This document shows, piece after piece, positions 30,985-44,482 of a stretch of 64,000 nucleotides of DNA. The notes below the pieces were generated by a model that made no database searches, was not told the DNA's origin, and saw only the letters and a program-made list of their open reading frames with translations. Source of the DNA: Teratosphaeria epicoccoides (taxonomy: Eukaryota; Ascomycota; Dothideomycetes; Mycosphaerellales; Teratosphaeriaceae); assembly GCA_021401465.1 (NCBI GenBank), contig JADDMT010000053.1, positions 124,001 to 188,000 of the forward strand. Direction: 5' to 3'. Position 1 is the first letter of the stretch. Every line of letters starts with the position of its first letter. A program made the translations under genes and the position numbers.

Positions 30985-33900
30985 CGACTCTCATTCGCAC
31001 GCTCTATTCGCGCTTGATACCCAGGCATTGTATTCATTTGTGCATCTGCAGCGCTTCTGTTAGAGATAGATGAAGGCAACGACAGGCGGCATGGATGGGA
31101 ATGGCCAGATTGGCATAAAATATTCGAAAGCTTTGGGGTGTACGGTGGCTTCCGGAAAAAGTTGGCATTTGATGCGGCAATGTTCTGCGCGTGGCAAAAC
31201 AGCGTCGAGCAGGTTCTTGTTCTTCATGGAGACTCAGGTTGTGAGCAGCTCCCGCATCATTTGAGCGTCATTTGAGCTTTTCTGTACTATACTGCTGCAC
31301 GCGATGCATGGCGACAGGTTTTGGGGGATATGATAGACAGTGTGAAAGCATGAGCATCATCGACGCATCTGAACACCAGTATCGAGTGACGCGGCTCGAC
31401 TCCAAGTGGGCATCATGCGCTGCACAACACCATTTCTTTGGAGTCATATTCTGGGACTACGTATTGGTGCCGTGTACCTGCGTCTCGGCCGCTTTGAGGC
31501 CCACCGCGCATCCGGGCCCTTCGTGGACTGAACCCAAGATACAGTCCGACGTCAGGAGACCTCCAGCTCAATAGCGCCAACCACCTAAGACGCATGCCCA
31601 CGGGACGTCCCGCTTTTCGAGATCAAGATTCGCGAGCTACAAGCCCGTCCAAAAGGGCGGAGTACGGTAGATGAGGACGCGGGAATAATGTTTCACAGAA
31701 GTCGTGTCTGCAGGATCGCGCGGAGACACTGTCGAAGCATCTGGAACATATCATGACCATGGCAATGTGCAAGGATACGGGCCTCGTGCATCCTGAACGT
31801 GCCGGCCAAGAATGCGATGTCTGTCTCATGAGAATGTCCGGACCTTGCGGCACATGTCTTGTTCCCGATCATTGGGGGGTTCATCGAATCTTCTAGGAGG
31901 GCTTCGGTCGCACCATCAAGTTGCCATGCCGTGGATTATGCCGTTTACATCAAGACTCCACCAGTCCATCGGCTTGGCAGAAATTTTCGAAAGCACCGGT
32001 GGAGGGTACAAGATCTGCACCGTTGAGATCTTAGCGGCCTGCTGGCTGACATGTGCTGCTGTAGTAGCATGGTTCATGGTTCTAGAGGGTCGACCCGTCT
32101 TATGCTCGTCATGGCACTCGGCCCGCAATATTGCGTGTCTGAACTCTGGCACCCCACAGCCCTGAGCAAAGCCTAATCGGCTTCTTCCGCTGCGAGGATC
32201 CAAGACAAAAACTTTATGCTGGACCCGATGCCACATGCCGAGGACAGGGTGCGCAGAGACCCTGGCTGTTGTTCGTCTCCACTTGCATCAAAAAGAGGAC
32301 GACTTGGCAGGGACGTTGCGCGAGTCAGATATTCACATGCAGTGATACTCTCCCGCCGAGAAAACGCGAATAGCCATTGCGCTGTTGACTTTGGTCGGCT
32401 TCATGCACGTCAAACACGCAGCTTCAAGACGCTCGCTCTGGATTCTGGAGTGAGATCGCGGCTCCACCACACATGAGGAACAGGCTTCAAAGCTGAAGCG
32501 AGACTTTTGTCCTCCTGATAGCCAAGCAGAGTACTTTCGATGATGGCACTTTCCGTCCTGCAGCGCCATCTAGCCAAGGACTTCTCGCGGTCTGACGTTA
32601 GGTACACCTCCAGATTGCAAGGGACATCGAGATGGCAGATGCCACCTCGGCGAACATACGGGCGTACTAGCTCTGGAGGTTTCAGGGACAGTTCCTGTGC
32701 CTGCAGAAGGACCAAGAACGTAGTGAACACTTAGTCTCGGGGAAGTGCCGCCCTACCGGCTCATGAACGCATCCGCCGCGTACCGACTCTACTTGCGGAT
32801 CCGCGATCAGGATATCCACGCATCATTTCCACCTCGTCCGGAGAGTTTTGAATTCAAAAGTCTTTGATCCAAATTCATTCTCACGGCAAGCACGGACCGT
32901 CGATCGAGAGCTCTCGCAGGCCGCGTGGGCGCGCTGGGATAAAATTCAGTGGCTGGCCAGCGCGTCAATTATCTGGCTTCGCCTGCTTGTGCAATCCGAA
33001 CATCGCGAGTCCCGGAAGCTTCGAGGTCATGGTCGCATATACATGATCCTGCGACGATGAACCCACCCAACTAACGCGATGCCGAATCGGCTATTCAACC
33101 ACCGCATCCGTGACGCGTCCTGATTCCTAGCCCTGGGAGCGCGAGTATAGTGTTCGCAGGATGAAGGCGACATTGCAGCCTGGGCGACGAGTTGGCCTAC
33201 ATAGCTCAGACGCTCAGACGCTGCTCGTTCGCTGCTTCCGTGGTGGGACCTAAGCTGGCGCCCATTGCTGCACAACTTGCATACTTGGCCCAAAGGACGA
33301 ACCGCATGTAACTTGAATATATAAGGCATCATGTTGCTCGGCTCCCAGAGGCAGAGTTGGAAAGGCAACAAAGACATTCAAGCGCGTGTCAGCTCATCTC
33401 CCTAATTGGAGCATTTCGACGGAGACCTCTTTTGCGGTCTGGATTTTGTGAGCACTTGAAGTCGCACGCAACGAAGACAACGGCGCGGAGGAGCGTACAC
33501 CACTACAGTGAGATCTCTGCGTACCAGAGGCTTTGAGAATGTGGCTGGGCAACAGCAAGACCTCGTGCTACGTGAGCGTCCAACCCAAACACTAACCCTA
33601 AGCTCAGCCCAACAGCGTCTGAGCCACCGAAGTCATACATTGTGCTCGGCACACCGCTCACGCCGTTCTGTCAGTTGCAGGCTCACGAAAATCAATGCCA
33701 AGCTGGCGGGCGTCTGCAAACACAAAATTTAAATGTGGCTGTGCAAAGCACCACAATTACTCCGTACACCCAGGCCTCATTATTAGCAGCCGTCTTCCAA
33801 AGGACGCCACGTCAGTCTCGGCAACGCAAGTCGGAGAAAGCAAGATATGATCAAGAATCCACAGATCTTCGGCTGGAATTCTGGGAATGGTTCAGGCTCT

Positions 33901-34041
33901 AGAAGTTCTATTACTGCTACAAAAAGCCGTCGGTCATCTCGACCGTCCCCAATGCCATCAATCTGCAAATCGCCCGTCGATGCATCAAGTGCCCCTTTTC
34001 GCTAACAACGACACTCAAGCATAACTCCGCAACCGTTCCCT
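30985..34041. other. Gene-poor stretch, 3.1 kb
   Basis: Lies between the glycosyltransferase and RPB2 stop codons and the next signal. Only short frames are found, none with recognisable motifs. A single CTAACCCTAA word at 33592-33601 is too short to be telomeric. No repeat structure was noticed. Confidence 0.5.
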
Positions 34042-37000
34042 CTACCGGATAGAGACACCACTCCTATCCGTGAACATTCTTGTCGCCACATTCATCGCCG
34101 CCAATTCCTGGAACAGCAACTTCGCTGCGTACGGCATGATCACCTGCGCGATCCTCGTCTTGTTCTTGCACGGCCTGCACTCGATCTGTCCGGCTTCCAG
34201 CTTCGCGATCGGCGTCATGAGACCACAAATCTCGCAGATGTGCACGCGGAATGCATCAGAGACGTCCAGTAATCTCTCTTTCAGGAAAGCAGAGGCACCA
34301 TGCGAAATCATACAATCTCGCTCCATTTCTCCGAACCGCAGACCACCGTCGCGCGCACGACCCTCGACGGGTTGACGCGTGAGGATCTGAAGCGGCCCAC
34401 GAGCACGTGCGTGAATCTTGTCGTCGACCATGTGACGGAGACGCTGGTAGTAGGTTGGTCCTAAGAAGACTTGAGCGCGGAGCTTCTTGCCGGTGTGGCC
34501 ATTGTACATGACTTCAAAGCCACGCTTCTGGAAGCCGTGCTCTTCCAGGATCTCAGAGATCTGCGTGACAGTGACATCTGTAAAGGGTGTGGCGTCGCCC
34601 TCTTGGCCGGTGATGGCGCCAACCTTTGAAAGTAGACACTCGATCAAATGGGCGATTGTCATACGGGAGGGAATGGCATGTGGGTTGATGATGATGTCGG
34701 GAACCATGCCGGTGCTCGTGAAAGGCATGTCTTCCATGCGGTAAGTGATACCGATCGTACCTTTCTGCCCGTGTCTCGAAGCGAATTTGTCGCCAATCTG
34801 CGGGACCTTTGTCGTTCTCGTCCGCACTTTGACGAACTTGAGACCTTCTGTGTTGGTTGTCAGGATGACTTGATCGATAATGCCATTCTCTGTGCTCCTC
34901 AGTGGCGTTGACACGTCGCGCTTGACGTGCATCTTCGTCCGCTGCCCGAGCTCCTCAGCGTCAGGCGCAATGGGTGCAGTCTTGCCAATGATGATGTCGT
35001 CACCAGAGACACGAGCTCCAGGGTTGATGATACCGTCAGCATCCAGCTTGTCATACGTGCCCTGCTTCATCTTCATGGTGTCCATTCTGCTCGGGTTCTC
35101 AAAAGCCTCAACCACGCTCATGCCGATCTTCTTCTCCTGGTCAATGTACGAGCGGAAGAAAAGTGAGCGGAAGAGACCGCGGTCGATGGATGACTGGTTC
35201 ATGATGACGGAGTCTTCCTGGTTATACCCGGAGTAGCAAGCGATTGCGACGATGGCGTTCTGGCCGGCGGGCAGCTCACGGAACTTCAAAAACTCCATCG
35301 ACCTCGTCGTCGCTAGAGGCTTCTGTGGGTAGTAGAGGACGTTGGCCAGTGTATCCATTCGCACAGGATAATTAGTCAATGTGACGCCCATTGCCTGCTT
35401 CCCCATCGCGGATTGCTATGGTAAGGTTAGCACAAGTCAACATTCCAAGTGAGGGCCGGCTTGACTTACGTATGTATTTCTGGGCGACTGGTTGTGATCA
35501 GGGAAGGGAATAATCGATGCGCAGACGCCCAAGATCATGGCAGGATGGATCTCGCAATGCGTCCACATGCGCACTGCTTTATTTGGTGGCGCCTTGATCC
35601 TCCGATTCGGGTCGTCTTTGGGCTCCGACCATTCCTGGTTTGCCCTCAGCGACCTGTGGTCTTCAAGATCCTCTGGAGTCATGATGATCATAGCAGTCTC
35701 CTCTTCCTCTGCATCCAGGAACTCGATTACACCAGATGAGACCAAGCCATGCCACCCGAAAGTCAAACGCTGCTTGTCCTCCTCACTGACGTCCTGGCCT
35801 TCGATCGACTCAAGCTTGTCGCGATCATCTTGCAGCATACGGATGTGCTCTTGCTTCAGCACGAGGTTACCGACGTTCATGGACTTTGGGTCATTGTCCA
35901 CCACGAAAAGTGGACGGCACACACGTCCTGCATCGGTGAACACCTTGATCTCACGCTCACGTGGATCCCGGATGATAGTGACCTCAAAGCCAATGGTGTT
36001 CTTACGCCTCAGTCCCCTCAGTGCATCCGTGAGCTGGCCACCGTTTGAGTGCACGCCCACCCAAGTCCCGTTCAAGAAGACCTTCGTCGCGTTGGGGTTG
36101 AGGACCGGGTCATACTCTTCCAGCAACTCCATGCCTCGGTGCCGCATGTACTCTATCAACGGAGTGCCGGGTGTGCCGACAGAAACATAACACATCAGCG
36201 ACAGATTCTTGACAAGCCCGCAAGCCTGGCCTTCGGGCGTCTCAGCTGGGCAGACTAGACCCCAGTGTGTGTTGTGCAACTGACGCGGCTTTGCGATCTT
36301 GCCGTCCCTGCCAATGGGCGTGTTGGTACGCCGTAAATGGGACAATGTTGAAGCGTATGTATATCGGTTGAGCACTTGACTGACACCCGCTTTCGCGCTC
36401 GCGGCCTTTTTCTGATCGCCCCAGTTGCCGGTGGCTAAACAGTACCGCAGACCAGTTGTAATGATGGTGTTTTTGACACCGAGGTTGACGTTGAAGTCAC
36501 GTCCTTGCTCCACACACCTATGGAGGTAGTTTCGCATATCCTTGACGAGTTGTGTGAACTTCAATCGGAAGACCTGCGCCATAAGCGGACCAGCCAGATC
36601 CAAGCGTTTTTTCCCGAAATGATCACGGTCGTCCTCGTCGGTCCTGCCAAGGCGTACTTGCAGCAATCGATTCACCATATAACCCAAGAAGAATGCTTTC
36701 CGGGTTTCTGAGCCTTCTTCTTGAGAAATGTGCGGCAGAAACTCCTTCTGCATAATATCACGGGCATATTTAATACGCCTGTCCTTCGCAGCAGCCATGT
36801 TCCCACGTCTGCCCAGATAATCAAGTGCTTGCTCGCGTTCCTGGATTGCAAATGCCTCCTCTAAGCATGGCTTCAAGAGCTCGAGCATCTGAGTGTCGCT
36901 TTTCCTGCAGATGTGGTTTAGAATATCCTCATCCGAGACGATACCAAGCGCACGGAAGACGACTACTAGCGGGACCGAGTCCTTGACGTACGGCAGCCTG

Positions 37001-37884
37001 ACCTTGATGACCTGACCATTGCCGCCCTGACCGCGTTCAAGCAAGTTGACTGTCAGTGTTGAGATGAGGCGACTGCCCTTTTCAATGGCTGATCTGATTT
37101 CAGCAACCACCGGCGTGTTGGAACCTTTCTTCTTGAACACCTGAACAATGTTCGCGGCACTGCGCTCCTGGGCAATAAGCACTTTCTCGGATCCATTGAT
37201 AATGAAGTATCCACCCTGGTCGAATGGACATTCCTGATGTGCGTAGAGCTCAGGCTCAGACCGGTTGCGCAGCGTGCAGATCTTCGACTTCAACATGACA
37301 GGCAGCTTGCCGATGAAGATGCGCTCGAACTCCTCACTGCCATCATCTTCTGGATCGCGCTCCCAGAATGTGTCGTACGACTGACCATCCCATTCGTCGG
37401 GTGCTTCCCACTGTCCTGTTGACTCGTTCCAGTATGCACCCTCTGGCCGCTCCTTGGCAAGCAATACGCGCTTCCTCATGCCCAGGTAGATCGGCGAGGA
37501 GTACGTCAAATTCCGCAGGCGCGCCTCATGAGGATACAGCGGACGGGTTGAGCCATCGCCTTCGGTCATGGCTGCTTGGGAGATGGTCAAGTGCCCGAGT
37601 TCAATCTGCCACCGCCGCTTGACGAGCGTCTGTCCTGTGCCGTCTTCCTCAGGCGCCAAGTTGCGGTCGACAGCGATCAAGTCCTGCTCGCTGACTATTT
37701 CCTGCATCGTAGTGCCCGCAAACTCATCGAAAGAGTCCAGCTGCTGTGACACCAGACCCTTGGCCTCGAAGAAGGACTGAATCACCGTCCAGCAGTCCTC
37801 CGCCGTGATGGTGTCATCGTCGTCCTGCGCATACTGCGCGTCATCGACACCCGCCATCATGGCGTCGCCATTGGTATACGCCAT
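34042..37884 (-). CDS. RPB2: RNA polymerase II second-largest subunit
   Basis: Exons 37884-35470 and 35415-34042 give 1,262 residues; the 54-bp intron (GTAAGT...TAG) splits the invariant SPRNTYQSAMGKQAMG block. Landmarks include the N-terminal ITAEDCWTVIQSFFE and SQQLDSFDEF, VCPAETPEGQACGLVKNL, the active-site region EDSVIMNQSSIDRGLFRS, DKFASRHGQKG (switch/hybrid-binding), RFGEMERDCMISHGAS and the C-terminal zinc module CEICG...CRPC. The subunit forms one side of the Pol II cleft in the nucleus. The length is normal for filamentous fungi. This is the standard phylogenetic marker and would place the organism directly if searched. Confidence 0.98.
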
Positions 37885-38861
37885 CTTCGCTCCTCCTCAC
37901 TCGCCTGCGCTCTTGCCGATGGCCGCCTCCCGTCCCTGGCTTTCCGCCGCCGTCCACCCTTCCCTTCGCGCACCCGCGCCGGCTTCTGCTGCCTCGTCGC
38001 TCTGTGAATTGAAATCACCCGCGCAGTTGGAACTCGGTGGCCGGAAGTGCAACGCAGACGGGCGCGCTCGTGCTTGAAGGTCGTTGCTTGCGCGCGGGTC
38101 GAAACTGCTCGATCCCGCTCCTACCGAATATTCGAAGGGGAGGATGGCGAGAGAAATGTCGGACGGTGATGGATGCGAGGGTTTCGGTGGGTCGCGCAAA
38201 GGCGGTGGTGGTGAACCCTTGGTCTCTTTCACGAGCTGCACAGAGTCGCGAACGCGCGGATCTCCCCGCAGAACTGCAATGATTGGCTGAGTTGCGTATC
38301 ACACTAGTGCCGGGCCCATCATCAGTTGCTTCTGTGCCTATGTCAGCTTTGATGGTATCCCTCAATCATAGCCTTGCGGCTGATGGTCAAATAGTCTGCA
38401 TGATCGCAATGTCACGATGCTGCTGACCGCATCACGATATCCTTATCAGAATCATCGTAAATCAATCTTCGATGCCAGGCTCACCAGATGGATCGTAGCA
38501 TTGAGGAGTTGACTGTAAGGCCACGAGGATGATTCACGATTCAACAAGTTGATTCTCAGATCAGCAAATTGGTACCAGAGTCGATTGATCGACACAGAAG
38601 TCACTAGGTCCATGTCGGAACCACCCACATGGTTGATCTTGCACTCACGAAGTTGATATACAAATGACGAGGTTGACAGCACACTTAACAGCTCAGAGTA
38701 TCATCAACGAATGACGCCGAGCAATCAACGCTCATCTACATCACCACGCATCCAGAATACAATTCATTCATTCATGCATGCTGGTGCTATCTATGTTGAT
38801 GACTATATATACCTATTGTGCACTTCTCTCCTCTCTCTTCCCTCCCCAAAAAGGCGTTCAC
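37885..38861. other. Intergenic, 977 bp
   Basis: Upstream of RPB2 the sequence is pyrimidine- and C-rich near the start codon. Further on, toward the 3' end of the large membrane-protein gene, it becomes AT-richer. No gene was recognised. Confidence 0.5.
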
Positions 38862-41800
38862 TTAGACAGCACGGGCTGTTTTCACGAACAGGCCCGCCAT
38901 CGCCACAGCCACAACCACCAACGCCCAACACACGAAACTCAACGGCGCCCCCTGCACCAGCGCCGCGTGCTTCTCCTCCGGGCACGCCCCGGTCACCTTT
39001 CCGTCCATCTTGTTGGCAACGAGCCCATCAAAGAGCCCAAACCCGAACATCAAAGCCGTGATTGGCGTGAGAGAGCACCAATGCCACATCCGGCGGCTGA
39101 TGGCCTTCTGCTGCCGAACGACCTCCGGGCTGTACGCCTGCTGCACGCTCAGGAGACGACGACCCTCCTCCACGGAGGCCGAAGCAGGGAGGTCGAGCAT
39201 CGGACGCGGGAGCCAGAACTTAACGCGACGAGCCAGCTCAGCATCCGTGAGGCGATGACCGGGATTGAAGGCGGCGGGATCGTCGACAGCAGCCAGGAAA
39301 GGCCTCATGCGAGTCTGGCCCGTGACTGCGGCGCGCTGCTTACCCTTGCTGCGCGTGAGAGGAGTGTGCTCGTCGTAGCCGTAGCCGCGGGTGTGGATCG
39401 TGTCCTCAGTGCCAGCTCCGGCACGAGTGAAAGCAGGCTCGGGCGGGTCAGGGAGCGGAGAGTACGGTCCCGAGTTCGAAGACGCCAGCCAAGGAATGGG
39501 GCTGTTCGGATCACGGATGGTCGTGAACGTATGCTGCGTCTCACTCCAAGCCAACTGACCAGGGGGACGCTGAGGCGTCTTGTTGTCAGAAAGCAACCGA
39601 CGGCGGGAATCGGACGAGCCTGGCATGTCATCGTCATGCTGCTGAGCTGCTTCCATGACCTGACGGAAGCTATCGGCATCGCCATGTATTGGCAGGAAAG
39701 CCGTTGGGACTCTTGGCACAGGCGTCTGCAAGATTTGCGCTTCCCCAGCCTCTGCTGCAACTTCTTGAGCAGCCAAGCGCACAGCAGACTTGGACAACTG
39801 CCTGATGCGCTCGAGTCTGGCCTCATCCTGTCTCATGGTCTCTCTGTCAACATTCTGATTGGCGCCAGTCAAGTGCGAGACATTCCACTTCATACGCATG
39901 GTGTCTTTGGCCATCTCCTTCAACTCATGCTCGTCAGCCGGATCAGGCGGTGGCGCTGGGTCACTAAACGGCATGCGAATCCCGAGCCGGTGCTGGATCC
40001 AAGCAGTGCGGCGGGGACGACCCGGCGGCAGCCTTGAGCTGTTCAGATCTTCGACCTCTGGTGGCGGCATCGGAGCAAAGCTTCCGCGACGACTGTCTTC
40101 ATAATCGCTAACATCCGCGTAGCTGCCTTGTGTCGCTTGAGTAGCCTGGCTGAAGCGGTTCATAGGATCATAGGTGTACTGTGAGTGCGAAGTTCGACGG
40201 CTGAATGGTCCTTCATCGCCCTCGTCGTCATCCTCCCAAGCAGACTCATCTTCCACTGTACGGCGGCTTTCATATCGTTCCATTGCGTGCCGGTGTTGAG
40301 CATCGAGCTCGTCACGATCGCGGATACGCATGCGAGACGACGGTGGAGTGCCTGCGTGTTGTCGAAGGTCGAAGCCGCTGTCGAGGCGCTGGCTCTCTGT
40401 GTCGGCAGCAGTAATGCCGGAACCATGAGCTTGCGGAGCGGCGTTGCTAGCAGGACGGTCCTCACCACGGACTCGGGTGGCATTTTCAGTAGGCGCATCA
40501 TCTTCAAAGATCTCGATTGAGCGTGGAATACCGCGGAAATTCGTCTCCCACGTGCGATGACCGGTACCCGGTCGGTAGTTGCGTACAGGAGGACGGAAGG
40601 TCGCACCATCGTGCCCGTTGTCGTGCACGTCCTGTGCGGCGCGGAGATCTTCACTCTCGTCTAATGGTGGAACATTTTCCTTGTCGTCGTCCCAGCGTGG
40701 TATGTCATGAGGGGCTGCAGCTTCCTGGCGAGCTCTACCACCGATTCCAACGGTACCACGCTGATCCTGCGCCGGAGTAAGACCAAGGAGCTCGCCAGTT
40801 GCACCATACGTCTGATCGCTAGTAGGGAGATCAGTGTTGTCTAGGTGAAATCCGTGACGAGCAATGTGACTAGTTGGCACTGGAGCGGGTGCGACGGGAG
40901 GCGATCCTGGAGGCGGGCGTAGGCGCTGCGAGACTTCAACTGTGTGCCTTTCTCTGGCTGGGAGAAACGGGTTGTTGCTCATGAGAATGCTTCTGCGTTG
41001 TGCTCCATTCGTCGCGCGACCTTGCTCTATTGAAATGCTGGAGGTCGACTCGTCCTGGACGCCCTGCGCGCTTCTGTAGCCGTAATGGTCGACTATGTTC
41101 ATGATAGTCGTGTCGCGCTCTGCGTGGAATACATGACTGTTCAGAAATACGGCTCGTAAGTGTGCTCGTTAATCGGAAAGAGGAGGGGCGGGGGGAAGAT
41201 GGTACATACGCCTCAGCATCTGCACCTGCATCACGGCCCGCCAGACCGCCTTCGTTTGCCAGTACGTGAGCTCCACGAGGTCGACCAGATTGTACCATTC
41301 GATCAATGTTGTCGAAACGCTCCAGCTCATTAGGTTGCTCGAATTCGTCGTCGCTGATATGGAGGTCGAAAGGATCACTGTACGTGCTTGGCGCTTGGCC
41401 CAAGGTACTGCCTCCGCGGGACCTGGACCTGGACTGCTTTCCTACGTGGACGGGCTCTTGAGATGACGACAACACGTGACCGTTAGATTCGGCAGTGTAA
41501 TCCGCACTCAGTCCCTCCTCAACGGCTCGACTACCTGCCATAACAAGAGTGGGCCTCGAGACCGGTGGAGACCTGTGCGCGAGAGGAGAAACCTGGTCTC
41601 CGAGACCACCATGGAGCTGCGCACCTGCAGCGCTAGGAAGGCGCATGATTTTACTTCTTGCGCTGCTGATGTCTGTGTAGAGCGTACGACCACGGCGGCT
41701 GCCATCGTCGCTGGACGGAGTGGAGCCGCTGCGCTCGATCGACTCACCAGTGATGCGATCGTAGTTCATGTTGAGACTATCCTGTGAGACGTCAAAGTAG

Positions 41801-42931
41801 TTGTCCAAAAGCCCGTCAATCTCTGCAGGTGTTTCGATAACCTTTGAGCCCTTGCGTCACGTTAGCCCTTGCCGTGTGTTCTGTTTGTTGATACTTACAA
41901 GAAGTAACGAGGCGCGTGGGTTCACGAGGTCGAACGATGCGCCTCTGTAGTGTAGAGTTGCAGGGCTCGTTGGTGGTGTAGGTTCGCTGAGGTGTCCTAT
42001 TGACTCGTCAGACGAGGCAATTGGTGGAAGAGAAGACTTGCTCACCAAAAGTACCAGACCAAGCATACCCTGGAGGTGTTGGGAACTTGAACTTCGAAAG
42101 CGTGTAGCTCGAGTCGCCCGTCGTGTTCTCCTCGTGCCCCTTTCCCTCTCCGGCGGGGTTATCGCCCTCGTCACCTTCGCTCCAAAGACCCGCAAACCTC
42201 ACGGAGCGATCCCGTTTCGCGATGACACCTTCGGTCTGTGGCCGCCTAGCACTCGCCGCAAGTCCTCCGCGAGGCCTCTCAGGTAAGCACACACTTTGCA
42301 CCTGCGACTGCTTTGACGCTTCGCTGTTCCCAATTACATTCGCCAAAACAAGCCAGCCGCCGTCGTCCGCCTGCCTGGGCAATCGCTTGGGAAGTTTGAG
42401 TTCAGGGAACTTACGCTTTGCTCGCAATGGCTCAAAAGGCACACGATCAGCTGCTCGGTTGCTGGAAGACAACTCCAATCCCGGCCGCGAGACCGGTGTC
42501 TGCGTAGGTGTCGACTGCAAAGTCGTGATAGTCGATGACAGCGACGGCGATGTTGCAGATGGATGCTGTTGTGGTGTCAATGGATGTGGTATGAGAGGTG
42601 GAGGTACCAGATCTCGCGAGTGAAGTGATGGAAGGCGCGGGAGCTGCCGGTTGCTAGCTCCGAGGGTCTTGGCTGGCGACGAGTCATCGAAAAGGTGTCG
42701 TCGAGAAGACTTGCACCGGAGGGGTCTCACGACGAAGTCCGGAGATGGCTCGAGAAATGATAAAGCCTCTTGCTGTACTTGACTGAAATCATGCAACGTA
42801 ACATAGGGCGAGTCTGGCGGTGGTGGCGATGATGCCGGCGAGCCGAAGAGAATCGAGGGATGGCGCGGTGAGCCAGGCGGGCTCGTGTCGTTGCGCTGCT
42901 CGTCAAGGAGGGCCACACTGGCGGGCTCCAT
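38862..42931 (-). CDS. Large, mostly disordered fungal membrane protein of unknown function; four exons
   Basis: Proposed exons are 42931-42046, 41996-41899, 41850-41210 and 41136-38862, with introns of 49, 48 and 73 bp; the phases agree and the product is about 1,299 residues. The start giving MEPASVALLDEQ is the first ATG in its frame, though an upstream exon cannot be ruled out. Most of the protein is low-complexity: Pro/Ser-rich at the N-terminus, then acidic and Arg/Gln-rich. Near the C-terminus an ordered part (RVKFWLPRPMLDLPASASVE onward) leads to two hydrophobic segments, ITALMFGFGLFDGLV and a final one of about 23 residues ending near GLFVKTARAV. This suggests a tail-anchored or hairpin membrane protein with a large cytosolic domain. 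I do not recognise the family. Confidence 0.75.
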
Positions 42932-44482
42932 TTCGGCGACGAATCTTTCAAATCCAACCGAGTCCAAAAGTGCCAATATCCAAGCCAGTCTTTCCGAAAA
43001 CAACACTGCTCAACGCGCTTGGGCACCCAGGCGACTTACGTTGGGTGCGCCGCCCTCAATTTGGGACTCACAGCGCCTGCCGCGCTGCTCAGAGACCTCT
43101 TTGATGCAGTCCTCCCCCGCTGAGATCGCTCACTCCGAAGTCGTTCCCTCGAACTTCTGTTCCAGTTTATATCGAGCAACCGCTTGCTCAATGCCAAGAC
43201 GCCTCGCACTGTATAGAAAGGACCAGAAGCCGTGTTCCCTCAACGCCGCATGCCCTCCACCCAATGCCTTCCAGTTATTTGTATATCTTCGCGGAACGAG
43301 GGTACAGATTTTGCATACTCTCTCGTCGGTTGCAGACGCAAGATACTTCGAATGCAACGGGCAAGTCATTCTCAAGGCACAAACATGTCTGCCGCACCTT
43401 CTCTCCTCACTGGGTTACCGAAGCGCACTTGGAAGTCTCAGAGGGGATTATGGACAAGAGAAAGAACTCATACTGACTGCAGTCGCGAAGAAGCGACGGT
43501 CAAGACCAGGCACGGGACATATGCGACTGCCACCACGCCATGCGCGACCCGCTTACGACCGCCAAGGCTCTGACACACGTGAACTCCATCACGAATCTTT
43601 GCTTCCACCATCAGCTCTGCTGTACATAGCTCACCACCAGCCGGCCTGAGCGTGGCACGCTTGAGGTGAGGTTAGGACAACGACAGCAAAGCCGGATCCA
43701 ATCAAACAGCATGATTCGGATGCGGACTTTCCCGCCCGTGCCATGCTGTTGATTGCAGCTTAGCGGACCAATACATCTCTGTAGCGCCGTCGCATTTCTC
43801 GATCGATTGTGGGACATTTTCCATACTAGCTGGGGTCGCCATGCGGCACAAATGCGCCAGGTTGAAGGAGGTGTGAAGGTCCTGGTTCGTAGAAAGACTA
43901 CGCCGAACCGCATGACGTGCAGATTCCGATCGGTACCCACGAGGGCAACGAACTTCGCCACCCGTAAAATGACAAACCGAGTTTACTGCGGCATTCAAAA
44001 TCGGCCGTCAAATGATTATTGCGCACTGATTATCAGACAGGACAGTGCAGCCTGCCGTACGAGACGCATGGGTCAATGCCAATCTGCTCCAGCTGATGAG
44101 ATGGTCTATAGAGAAGGACTTTCGAAGCGCTCGCAGTGCAGTATACACGAGCCTGCGAACATGAACGTTGCGCTGGCTGGATTACATCGATCGCAGAGCT
44201 GAGTTGCCTCTTCGCAGCGACATAGAGCTTGAACTCTGCTTGCTCCTATTGTGATACAGTCAGGCGGCTTGCCGCGCCCTCAACCTCGCGGCCTCTAGGC
44301 CGCTCCTTCAATCTGCCATGGATGTGCTGACTCCCGCAATCCTGAACGCATGACGGTCAAGACCACTGATCGTGTCGCAGGCGGATGGGGACACACATCC
44401 GCAAGCATAGTTACAGTTAGCTCGATAACTTTTATCATCGAGGGTCAAATTTGCTGCCTTAGTAATCGACTCGCGCGCTAGC
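42932..44482. other. Intergenic, 1.55 kb
   Basis: Frames on both strands are short and lack motifs. The minus-strand frame just upstream of 42931 stays open to about 43006 without an ATG, so a short additional 5' exon of the large membrane-protein gene is possible. Confidence 0.4.

Noticed and set aside
33592..33601. CTAACCCTAA, resembling the telomere repeat
   Set aside because: Fewer than two units; expected by chance in 64 kb and not at a sequence end.
42885..43649. 254-codon plus-strand frame
   Set aside because: It overlaps the start of the large membrane-protein gene on the other strand and shows no motif; probably a shadow plus intergenic sequence.
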